Source: Saprospirales bacterium GYS_P2D (lineage in GTDB: Bacteria; Bacteroidota; Bacteroidia; Chitinophagales; Saprospiraceae). Taken from it: a stretch of DNA of 64,000 nt. Positions 45,511 through 52,576 of the stretch are shown here, one piece after another (within the stretch, counting starts at the first letter, position 1; each line of letters begins with the position of its first letter). The stretch is taken from NCBI GenBank assembly GCA_009833045.1, contig WUUP01000001.1, positions 113,440 to 177,439 on the forward strand, read 5' to 3'. The notes beneath the pieces are model-generated. The model searched no databases. It saw nothing but the letters and a program-made list of their open reading frames with translations, and was not told the DNA's origin. The position numbers and the translations under genes were made by a program.

Positions 45511-45541
45511 TTGCGGATTTTCCGCCATATGTATACATTTG
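45511..45541 (+). promoter_or_regulatory. Promoter of aceB with an operator-like inverted repeat
   Basis: TTTTTG (ending 45513) and TACATTTG (45534-45541) are spaced by 20 bases and match the Bacteroidota -33 TTTG / -7 TAnnTTTG consensus. The inverted repeat GCGGATTTTCCGC (45513-45525) sits between the two boxes. Transcription would start near 45547, about 27 bases before the ATG. A dimeric regulator bound at the repeat would block the promoter. Confidence 0.7.
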
Positions 45542-45573
45542 GTTTAAATACTTAATATTCAAAAATCAAAAAC

Positions 45574-47184
45574 ATGTCCGCAACAACAGCCCACACCTCC
45601 AAAACTGCCGACAGGATAAGCATCGCAGGCCCTATGAATGCGGCTTATGAGAGCATACTCACACCAGCAGCGCAGGAGTTTCTCGTCGCACTGCATGAGC
45701 GATTTAATCAGCGCCGCATCGATCTACTCGCCGCCAGAGAGCACCGACAAGCAGAGATCGACAATGGAAAGCTGCCTGATTTTCTCCCAGAGACTGCCGC
45801 CATCCGACAGAGCGAATGGACCGTCGCACCCATACCAGAGGATATCATGGATCGTCGAGTCGAGATCACCGGCCCCGTCGATCGCAAGATGGTCATCAAT
45901 GCGCTCAACTCAGGAGCCAAGGTCTTCATGGCGGACTTTGAGGATAGCAATACCCCCAGCTGGACTAACAATATGAATGGCCAGATCAATCTCAGAGATG
46001 CTATCAATAAAACCATCAACTATACCAATCCTAAAAACGGAAAGTACTACTCCCTCAATGAGGAGACCGCTGTCCTATTCGTACGACCACGTGGCTGGCA
46101 TCTCGAGGAGAAAAAACTACTCTGCGATGGACAGCCCATGAGCGGCAGTCTCGTAGACTTCGGACTATACTTTTATCACAATGCGAAGACTCTCCTGGCA
46201 AAAGGAAGTGGACCTTACTTCTATCTTCCTAAGCTGGAGAGTCATCTCGAGGCTCGCCTATGGAATGACGTATTCGTATATGCACAGGATGCGCTGGGTG
46301 TACCTCAGCAGAGCATCAAGGCGACCGTGCTGATCGAGACGATTTTAGCCAGCTTTGAGCTGAATGAGATCCTCTATGAGCTACGAGATCACTCCGCTGG
46401 ACTCAACTGTGGCCGCTGGGACTACATATTCTCCTATATCAAGAAACTCAGAAATCAAGATGGCTACGTACTTCCCGACCGAGCTAAGGTGGGCATGAGT
46501 ACACCATTCATGAGGGCCTACTCTCTGCTCGTAGTCGAGACCTGCCACCGCAGAGGTATCCATGCTATGGGTGGCATGGCCGCTCAGATTCCGATCAAAA
46601 ATGATCCCCAAGCCAATGAAATAGCCATCCAAAAAGTACGTCAAGACAAGCTCGTCGAAGTACAAAATGGTCACGATGGCACCTGGGTCGCACACCCTGC
46701 ACTCGTCGCTACTGCCATGGAAGTTTTTAACGAGCATATGCCTGAAGCCAATCAGATCAAGCTGAAGAAAAAACCACTCAAGATCACCGCCCAAGATCTT
46801 CTCGCTCCAGCGAAAGGTACGATCACTGAGAAAGGCCTCCGTATAAATATCAATGTAGGTATCCTCTACATCGAGAGTTGGCTCAGAGGCAATGGAGCTG
46901 CGGCTATTTATCATCTGATGGAGGATGCCGCTACAGCGGAAATATCAAGAACGCAGGTCTGGCAATGGATACATAAAGGGGCTCAACTCGAAGACGGAAG
47001 AAAAATCACCTACGATCTCTATCAATCCCTACTCCCCGAAGAGCTCGACAAGATCAGAGACTATGTAGGCGCTGAGCGCTATGACGGTGGAAAATTCGCA
47101 GAAGCGACTGCGCTTTTTGATAGACTGATCAAAGAAGAAGAGTTTATAGATTTTCTCACATTACCTGCCTACGAGCAGATTTAA
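45574..47184 (+). CDS. aceB: Malate synthase A
   Basis: Condenses glyoxylate and acetyl-CoA to malate, the second step of the glyoxylate shunt; cytosolic. The 536 residues match the A-type enzyme (E. coli AceB 533). The signature [17 protein letters not shown] is present (about residues 271-287), with upstream [16 protein letters not shown] and [12 protein letters not shown] for Mg2+ and glyoxylate. A later [12 protein letters not shown] is also typical. The leader AAAATCAAAAAC is AT-rich, as usual for Bacteroidota. It is the first gene of aceB-aceA-aceK, 43 bases before aceA. Confidence 0.97.
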   Translation: MSATTAHTSKTADRISIAGPMNAAYESILTPAAQEFLVALHERFNQRRIDLLAAREHRQAEIDNGKLPDFLPETAAIRQSEWTVAPIPEDIMDRRVEITGPVDRKMVINALNSGAKVFMADFEDSNTPSWTNNMNGQINLRDAINKTINYTNPKNGKYYSLNEETAVLFVRPRGWHLEEKKLLCDGQPMSGSLVDFGLYFYHNAKTLLAKGSGPYFYLPKLESHLEARLWNDVFVYAQDALGVPQQSIKATVLIETILASFELNEILYELRDHSAGLNCGRWDYIFSYIKKLRNQDGYVLPDRAKVGMSTPFMRAYSLLVVETCHRRGIHAMGGMAAQIPIKNDPQANEIAIQKVRQDKLVEVQNGHDGTWVAHPALVATAMEVFNEHMPEANQIKLKKKPLKITAQDLLAPAKGTITEKGLRININVGILYIESWLRGNGAAAIYHLMEDAATAEISRTQVWQWIHKGAQLEDGRKITYDLYQSLLPEELDKIRDYVGAERYDGGKFAEATALFDRLIKEEEFIDFLTLPAYEQI

Positions 47185-47227
47185 GCATTCCAGTTTTTCA
47201 ATTTAAACATTCAAAAAAGACATAATC

Positions 47228-48778
47228 ATGTTAACCATAGCAAAGAATAAAACACAGAAGACATACGGCTATACTGCGCACATCGATCAGCGGACGACCG
47301 AGCGCATGCAACGCCAAAATCCATTCAAAACAGGTCTCGACATCGCTCGTTATACAGCGGCTATCATGCGCCGTGACATGGAGGAGTACGATAGAGATCC
47401 ATCACAATATACTCAGTCACTGGGGGCTTGGCATGGATTCGTCGCACAGCAAAATCTCATCTCTATCAAGAAGCACCACGGTACTACTGACAAGCGCTAT
47501 ATCTATCTCTCCGGATGGATGGTAGCCGCACTGAGATCAGAGTTTGGGCCACTACCCGATCAGTCTATGCATGAGAAGACCGCAGTGCCAGCACTGATCA
47601 ATGAGATCTATACTTTCCTCAAGCAGGCAGACGCAGTCGAGCTGAATGACCTCTATCGCAGACTCGATCAAGGCGAAGATGTACAAGATCAGATAGACAA
47701 CTATGAGACGCATATCGTGCCTATCATCGCAGATATCGATGCTGGTTTTGGCAATGAGGAAGCGACCTATCTACTCGCTAAAAAAATGATCGAAGCTGGA
47801 GCCTGTGCCATCCAGATCGAAAATCAAGTATCCGACGCTAAGCAATGTGGACACCAAGATGGTAAAGTAACGGTACCTCATGAGGACTTCATCGCTAAGC
47901 TACAGGCCATCAGATATGCCTTCCTCGAGCTGGGTGTAGAAGACGGAGTGATCGTAGCTCGCACCGACTCTGAGGGAGCCGGTCTCACTCAAAAACTACC
48001 CGTATCACAAACGTCTGGTGATTTGGCCTCTCAATATCTCAATTTCATAGATGGCGAAGAAGTAACTCCTGAGCAAGTAAATGACAATGAGGTACTCCTC
48101 AAGCGAGACGGCAAGCTCATACGCCCAATTCGACTACCAAATGGACTATACAAATTTAAAGAAGGATCTAACATCGATCGTGTAGTATTGGACTGCGTGA
48201 CCAGTCTACAGCACGGTGCTGACCTACTCTGGATCGAGACACCGATACCACATATCGGGCAGATCGCCCACATGGTAGGCCGTATCAAGGAGCAAGTTCC
48301 TAATGCTAAATTAGTATACAATAACTCTCCGTCGTTTAATTGGACGCTCAGCTTTAGGCAGCAAGCCTATGACCGCATGGTGAAAAACAATGAAGATGTA
48401 TCCTCCTATGACAAGGCTGAGCTCATGGACGCTAAGTATGATAACACACCATTAGCTGATATGGCGGATGAGATGATACAGGCATTTCAGTCTACTTCAT
48501 CCCGAGAGGCAGGGATATTTCACCATCTGATCACCCTACCTACCTACCACACGACAGCTCTCCATATGAATGATCTATCAGAAGGATACTATGGAGATAT
48601 GGGGATGCTCGCCTACGTGAGAGGAGTACAAAAGCAAGAAATCCGCAAAGGTGTATCATGTGTCAAGCATCAGCGCATGGCAGGATCCGACCTCGGTGAT
48701 GATCATAAGACCTTCTTTGCTGGCAAGAATGCCCTCAAAGCAGGTGGTGAGAAAAACACAAGTAATCAATTTCACTAA
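47228..48778 (+). CDS. aceA: Isocitrate lyase
   Basis: Splits isocitrate to glyoxylate and succinate, the first step of the glyoxylate shunt; cytosolic. 516 residues. The catalytic stretch is SDAKQCGHQDGKVTVPHEDF, with the KxCGH loop as KQCGH, not the E. coli KKCGH. That variant and the length resemble the Pseudomonas aeruginosa-type enzymes. Other conserved parts are PIIADIDAGFGNEEATYLLA (Mg2+ site) and LVYNNSPSFNWTLSFRQQAY. A strong hairpin (48818-48844) separates it from aceK. Confidence 0.97.
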   Translation: MLTIAKNKTQKTYGYTAHIDQRTTERMQRQNPFKTGLDIARYTAAIMRRDMEEYDRDPSQYTQSLGAWHGFVAQQNLISIKKHHGTTDKRYIYLSGWMVAALRSEFGPLPDQSMHEKTAVPALINEIYTFLKQADAVELNDLYRRLDQGEDVQDQIDNYETHIVPIIADIDAGFGNEEATYLLAKKMIEAGACAIQIENQVSDAKQCGHQDGKVTVPHEDFIAKLQAIRYAFLELGVEDGVIVARTDSEGAGLTQKLPVSQTSGDLASQYLNFIDGEEVTPEQVNDNEVLLKRDGKLIRPIRLPNGLYKFKEGSNIDRVVLDCVTSLQHGADLLWIETPIPHIGQIAHMVGRIKEQVPNAKLVYNNSPSFNWTLSFRQQAYDRMVKNNEDVSSYDKAELMDAKYDNTPLADMADEMIQAFQSTSSREAGIFHHLITLPTYHTTALHMNDLSEGYYGDMGMLAYVRGVQKQEIRKGVSCVKHQRMAGSDLGDDHKTFFAGKNALKAGGEKNTSNQFH

Positions 48779-48817
48779 TCAGCCTATGTATTCCATTTAA
48801 CAGACTCATGATAATTA

Positions 48818-48844
48818 AGGGAGTAGGCCATAGGCCTATTCCTT
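48818..48844 (+). promoter_or_regulatory. Strong hairpin between aceA and aceK
   Basis: A 12-base-pair stem (two G-T pairs) with a three-base ATA loop: AGGGAGTAGGCC (48818-48829) against GGCCTATTCCTT (48833-48844), directly followed by one more T. The U-run is too short for an efficient terminator, so it probably acts as an mRNA-end stabiliser or attenuator that lowers aceK relative to aceA. Confidence 0.7.
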
Positions 48845-48885
48845 TACATCATCTCTCCTACTAACGATATAAATCATAGCTACCC

Positions 48886-50673
48886 ATGGCCATAGAAATG
48901 ATGACCCTATCTGGATTTGAAGAGCTCATCCCCTGCGATGTGGCTCATGTGATCCTCGGTGACTATCTCAGCTATCACCATCAATATAAGCGTATCAATA
49001 AGCGAGCTCGATACCGCTTCGAACAAAAAGACTGGGTAGGTATACAAAAAGACGCTAATGTCCGCATAGAGCAATATCTCCAGAGCATCTCTCAGACCAC
49101 CGAAAAAGTGCAAGAGCTGCTCGGTGACAAGATTCACGATCGTCAGACCTGGAAGGAGATAAGACATCTATTCTTTGAAGAGATCATCACATTCAATACT
49201 CGAAATATCGCAGAGACATATTTTAACTCAGTATTTCGACATTGCAATAGAGATGGAGTCGATTTGGACGAAGACCTTATGTTTATCTCGCCGACTATCT
49301 CTTATGGAGAATTCAGATCGGTGATTCCGATATTTCACTCATTGAGATTAGTCAAGCCACTGGCACATGTGATCGAGCAGATGTTTCACCTTTATGATCT
49401 CAATGCTCCATTTGAAAATCTACCGAGAGATATCGGATATATCGTCGATGTTTTGGAGGATCATCTATTCAGAGAGCATGATCATCAGCACATCAAGTTG
49501 GAGCTGGCTAAGTCCCTCTTCTATCGAAATAAGTGCGCCTATATCGTAGGTCGTATCGTGATCGACTACAAGGTGAGCCCATTCATCATCCCCCTACTCC
49601 ATGAGCAAAATGGCATCTATGCTGACGCCGTCCTACTCGACCCGAAGGATGCGGCCTCTATATTCAGCTATAGTCGCTCCTACTTCCTGACAGATACAGA
49701 CATGGCGCTGGATATGGTGGAGTTTCTGCATTCTATACTACCTCAAAAGGCCCTCAGTGAACTTTATAATTCATTAGGCTTTGTGAAGCATGCTAAAACG
49801 GAATTTTACAGAGAGTTTGAACGGCACATGGAAAATACACAGGATGATTTTGTCATAGCTCCTGGTATTAAGGGTATGGTCATGACCGTATTCACGCTCT
49901 CTTCTTACAACATGGTTTTCAAAGTGATCAAAGACCGATTTGATCCACCTAAAAAGGTCACTACGAAGATCGTCAAAGAAAAATATGATATCGTCAGCCG
50001 TCACGATCGAGTGGGCCGATTAGTCGATTCGCACGAATTCAGAAATCTACATTTTGATCTCGACAGATTCAGCCCAGAGCTACTCGAGGAACTCAAGAGG
50101 ACCATACCCTCAAAACTATCCATTGAAGGTAATCGACTGACTATATCTCACTTATACATTGAGAAAAAACTAATACCACTTGACATCTATCTCAACAAGG
50201 TAGAGGTCAATGCCCAAAAGCACATCATGCAAGACTATGCTCAGGCCATCAAAGAGCTGGCAAGGGTCAATATTTTCCCTGGTGATCTATTGCTCAAAAA
50301 CTTTGGTGTCAATCGCCGAAAGAGAGTGGTCTTTTATGATTATGACGAGATCGAGTTTGTCTCAGATCTGGCTTTCAAGAAGCTACCGACTGCCCGACAT
50401 GAGGATGATGACTGGATGTCAGAGTCATGGTTCACGCCCAATCTAAATGATATTTTCCCAGAGCAGTTTCCGCAGTTTATCGTCGGAGACATTACGCTGC
50501 AGGACTTCATGAGGGAGCGGCACAATGACATATTTGAAGCCTCATTTTGGACGGGCGTACAGGCTAAGCTGGAGCAAGGAGAAATCATATCCGTGTTCCC
50601 TTATGATGAAAATTTACGATTCAAAAAGCTGCCTCGGATCACACAAAACAAACAAAAGAAGACAGCAGCATAA
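48886..50673 (+). CDS. aceK: Isocitrate dehydrogenase kinase/phosphatase
   Basis: Phosphorylates and dephosphorylates isocitrate dehydrogenase, so that isocitrate flows to the glyoxylate shunt during growth on acetate or fatty acids; cytosolic. 595 residues (E. coli 578). A GIKGMVMTVFTLSSYN loop and VFKVIKDRF (catalytic Lys) lie in the ATP site, then GDLLLKNFGVNRRKRVVFYD and YDEIEF carry the metal-binding Asn and Asp. The N-terminal regulatory domain (about 1-310) is complete. AceK is best known from Proteobacteria and looks unusual here. It ends before a strong terminator. Confidence 0.95.
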   Translation: MAIEMMTLSGFEELIPCDVAHVILGDYLSYHHQYKRINKRARYRFEQKDWVGIQKDANVRIEQYLQSISQTTEKVQELLGDKIHDRQTWKEIRHLFFEEIITFNTRNIAETYFNSVFRHCNRDGVDLDEDLMFISPTISYGEFRSVIPIFHSLRLVKPLAHVIEQMFHLYDLNAPFENLPRDIGYIVDVLEDHLFREHDHQHIKLELAKSLFYRNKCAYIVGRIVIDYKVSPFIIPLLHEQNGIYADAVLLDPKDAASIFSYSRSYFLTDTDMALDMVEFLHSILPQKALSELYNSLGFVKHAKTEFYREFERHMENTQDDFVIAPGIKGMVMTVFTLSSYNMVFKVIKDRFDPPKKVTTKIVKEKYDIVSRHDRVGRLVDSHEFRNLHFDLDRFSPELLEELKRTIPSKLSIEGNRLTISHLYIEKKLIPLDIYLNKVEVNAQKHIMQDYAQAIKELARVNIFPGDLLLKNFGVNRRKRVVFYDYDEIEFVSDLAFKKLPTARHEDDDWMSESWFTPNLNDIFPEQFPQFIVGDITLQDFMRERHNDIFEASFWTGVQAKLEQGEIISVFPYDENLRFKKLPRITQNKQKKTAA

Positions 50674-50740
50674 TGGCTATGTAGTAGAATTAATCTTTTA
50701 CAAGAACTGGTTTCACGTAGATTATTTAGTTAGTAACTCG

Positions 50741-50785
50741 ATGAGGTTCATCCAAAAGTGGGAAGGACCTCATTTTTTATTTTGG
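50741..50785 (+). terminator. Intrinsic terminator after aceK
   Basis: ATGAGGTTC (50741-50749) pairs with GGACCTCAT (50765-50773), followed by TTTTTT at 50773-50778. It lies 68 bases past the aceK stop and ends the aceBAK transcript. Confidence 0.85.
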
Positions 50786-50796
50786 AGAGTCTTATC

Positions 50797-50873
50797 TCAC
50801 CCTGTCAGAGTTTGCTTTTCCTATTATGTCTTGTGCTATTATAATGTCAGCCCTTCAGGCTTTTTGGGACCCT
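50797..50873 (+). repeat. 77-base direct repeat flanking the toxin-antitoxin pair, copy 1
   Basis: From TCACCCTGTCAGAG to TTTTTGGGACCCT. Copy 2 at 51873-51949 is in the same orientation with about 68 identical bases. The TCAGCCCTTCAGGCTTTTTGG part is identical. The two copies bracket the toxin-antitoxin genes. Confidence 0.85.
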
Positions 50874-50904
50874 ACGTTGTCATAGTTCAAGAGGATGAGT
50901 TAAG

Positions 50905-50936
50905 AATCCGCCATAGCTGACTCAAGCGGATTTTTG
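50905..50936 (+). terminator. Second terminator-like hairpin
   Basis: AATCCGC (50905-50911) pairs with GCGGATT (50926-50932), then TTTTTG. Lies downstream of the 77-base repeat; plus-strand orientation, so it would catch read-through from aceK. Confidence 0.65.
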
Positions 50937-51077
50937 CGTATCACCACGACGTAGATGATTCTACTCAGAACAGCGGCACTCACTACTCGTTTCTCACCAC
51001 TCTCTACTCAAATCCAACCCTCCGCCTCCGGCACCTCCCTGCCAGGGAGGACAGAAAAAGTCTCAATACTCTCCTGC

Positions 51078-51126
51078 TGTCATATCGAGCGAGGTACGAG
51101 GGAGATATCTTCTGACTTCGCAGACT
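51078..51126 (-). repeat. 49-base repeat, inverted copy in cluster 3
   Basis: Reverse complement of 37678-37726 with about five mismatches. Confidence 0.7.
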
Positions 51127-51307
51127 CGAAATAATGAGACCAACTCGACAGATTGAGAATGTAACACTGCATAAACCTCTGAGAACTGAAGATCTTTCGA
51201 CTGCGCTCAAGATGAAAAAAGTAAATGTGATTTGAAACGAGATCATTCAAATGAAAACGTGCAGTATCATCCTTCTTTTTCAAGAGAAGGACAGAAAGAA
51301 TCATGAA

Positions 51308-51610
51308 CTAAGGTAACCGACGCTTCAGACGATCAGGATGTTGACCTTGATGTACTAATGCCAAAATCAAAATAAAATCCTCTTCTACAACATAAACAAC
51401 TGAGTATGGAAAATGAATCAAATTAGCTTTCCGATATGGACGCTCCTCAATGGCCCGAAATAACAATTGTTCTGATCTGATATAGTCCAAAATCAGCTGA
51501 AGATCTTTATCAAAGCCAACAACTAATTTCTCTGAGATGTCCTGATAGTACAATACCACATCGTAGTAATCTAATTGCGCAGCCTTTGAAAAAACAAGCT
51601 GAAGATTCAA
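51308..51610 (-). CDS. RelE/ParE-type toxin of a type II toxin-antitoxin pair
   Basis: I chose a TTG start at 51610, giving 100 residues, the normal toxin size. The longer frame to 51697 would run through the antitoxin gene and adds an unrelated N-terminus. From TTG the protein reads NLQLVFSKAAQLDYYDVVLY, then PYRKANLIHFPYSVVYVVEE and LALVHQGQHPDRLKRR. This is the beta-hairpin plus C-terminal pattern of ParE/RelE ribonuclease- or gyrase-type toxins. The antitoxin stop and the TTG touch within TAATTTG, so translation is coupled. The pair lies between 77-base direct repeats. Confidence 0.85.
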   Translation of the reverse strand: MNLQLVFSKAAQLDYYDVVLYYQDISEKLVVGFDKDLQLILDYIRSEQLLFRAIEERPYRKANLIHFPYSVVYVVEEDFILILALVHQGQHPDRLKRRLP

Positions 51611-51611
51611 A

Positions 51612-51824
51612 TTAGTGCTGCTTTCTCCAAGAACCAATAAGCTGGTCAGCAGGGAGCAGGTCAGAATGATTTTTGACCGCAGCATCGTAGCGTGCATCGA
51701 GCTCTACTAACTCTTCTGTTGTAAATGTTGCCTTTTCATTCAAAGAAATGATGTATCTGGCGATATCATCACGCTCTTCAAGGCTTAATTTAGCGATCCG
51801 CTGCTTTATATCTTGAGTCGTCAT
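51612..51824 (-). CDS. Antitoxin of the ParE/RelE-type pair
   Basis: 70 residues. KQRIAKLSLEERDDIARYII, then LNEKATFTTEELVELDARYD: a helical N-terminus that would dimerise, followed by a flexible acidic tail (residues 40-70) that would wrap the toxin. It resembles the small addiction-module antitoxin group (TIGR02574-like). There is no separate DNA-binding domain beyond the first 40 residues. It precedes the toxin by one base and probably autoregulates the promoter upstream of 51824. Confidence 0.8.
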   Translation of the reverse strand: MTTQDIKQRIAKLSLEERDDIARYIISLNEKATFTTEELVELDARYDAAVKNHSDLLPADQLIGSWRKQH

Positions 51825-51872
51825 AATTCAATAATACACTAAATATGCTCAATCAGCAATACTGAATTTATA

Positions 51873-51949
51873 TCACCCTTTCAGGGTTTGCTTTTTCTAT
51901 TACCTCTTGTGCTATAGAAATGTCAGCCCTTCAGGCTTTTTGGGACCCT
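51873..51949 (+). repeat. 77-base direct repeat flanking the toxin-antitoxin pair, copy 2
   Basis: Same orientation as 50797-50873, 1,076 bases further on; ends in TTTTTGGGACCCT and runs straight into a CCTCTGCCTCC unit. Confidence 0.85.
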
Positions 51950-52000
51950 CTGCCTCCGGCACCTCCCTGCCAGGGAGGACACTATTTACTTTGTTTTCCG

Positions 52001-52167
52001 ATAGTGAGGGCTGACTGACAAATTAATGGGTTGTGGGTGCCAGCATGGTGGGATGGTATTAATTTGTCGAGCTTTTTGGGTTCGTTTTCAGCGACTGGAA
52101 AAGGAACAAACACACAAGCCAAGCTATCCATTATGGCTACGGACTTAGCATCGCAGTCCAGATGAAT
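52001..52167 (-). repeat. 167-base repeat, inverted copy
   Basis: Reverse complement of 40103-40269. It keeps the GTTCGTTTTC / GAAAAGGAAC hairpin (52080-52107) and the AATTAAT ... ATTAATT inner repeat. Confidence 0.8.
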
Positions 52168-52527
52168 CAATACGTTTACCTACGAGAACTGAAGATCTTT
52201 CGACTATGCTCAAGATGAAAAATGATTTTATTTTGCTTTCTTTCTGCCTTCAGAACCCTCCGTCCTTCTGACACCTCCCTTAAAATGGAGGACTGTTTTT
52301 ATGCTTACCTATGATGATTACGGTAATCGTCTAAATTGAAAACGAGCAGTACCATCCTTCTTTTTCAAGAGAAGGACAGGAGGATGAGTTCAATGCCGAT
52401 ATAAAGCTCTCTACTCTCACTACTCATGCCAACCCTCCACCTCCAGCACCTCCCTGACAGGGAGGACAGAATAGATGCTCGATACTCACTACTCACTACT
52501 CTCCACTCTCTACCCCTCCCGCCTAAA

Positions 52528-52557
52528 ACAAAAAAAGCCGGCCACAAAGGGCCGGCT
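52528..52557 (-). terminator. Intrinsic terminator after the giant T9SS genes
   Basis: On the minus strand AGCCGGCC (52557-52550) pairs with GGCCGGCT (52543-52536) over a 6-base loop, followed by at least seven T residues. A textbook terminator 20 bases past the stop at 52577. Confidence 0.95.
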
Positions 52558-52576
52558 CACCAAAAACCAAGAACCA

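Larger units (their letters stand above)
50674..51307. repeat. Intergenic region with terminators and mosaic repeat cluster 3a (minus orientation)
   Basis: Holds the aceK terminator (50741-50785), a 77-base repeat (50797-50873), a second terminator-like hairpin (50905-50936), and minus-oriented copies of the cluster 1/2 units: CCTCCGCCTCC with GCCAGGGAGG (51016-51052), the 49-base unit (51078-51126), the AGTCGAAAG unit (51173-51221) and the CCTTCT hairpin unit (51251-51300). No gene is supported. Confidence 0.75.
51825..52576. repeat. Intergenic mosaic repeat cluster 3b (minus orientation)
   Basis: Contains the second 77-base repeat (51873-51949), CCTCTGCCTCC with GCCAGGGAGG (51949-51980), the inverted 167-base unit (52001-52167), the AGTCGAAAG unit (52178-52224), a CCTCC...GGAGG unit (52264-52297), the CCTTCT hairpin unit (52335-52391), another CCTCCACCTCC unit (52434-52470), CACTACTC runs (52475-52510) and the terminator of the giant T9SS gene. 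No gene is supported. Confidence 0.75.

Noticed and set aside
45355-45528. N-terminal extension of the RamB-like gene
   Set aside because: Would cover the divergent promoter region of aceB and adds a stretch without likeness to any regulator; the HTH begins right after the ATG at 45354.
46381-46914. 177-codon open frame on the minus strand opposite malate synthase
   Set aside because: Lies wholly inside aceB on the other strand, has no family likeness, and aceB has complete signature motifs.
51611-51697. Long form of the toxin gene
   Set aside because: Would overlap the antitoxin gene; the toxin fold starts at the TTG at 51610 and the shorter length fits the family.
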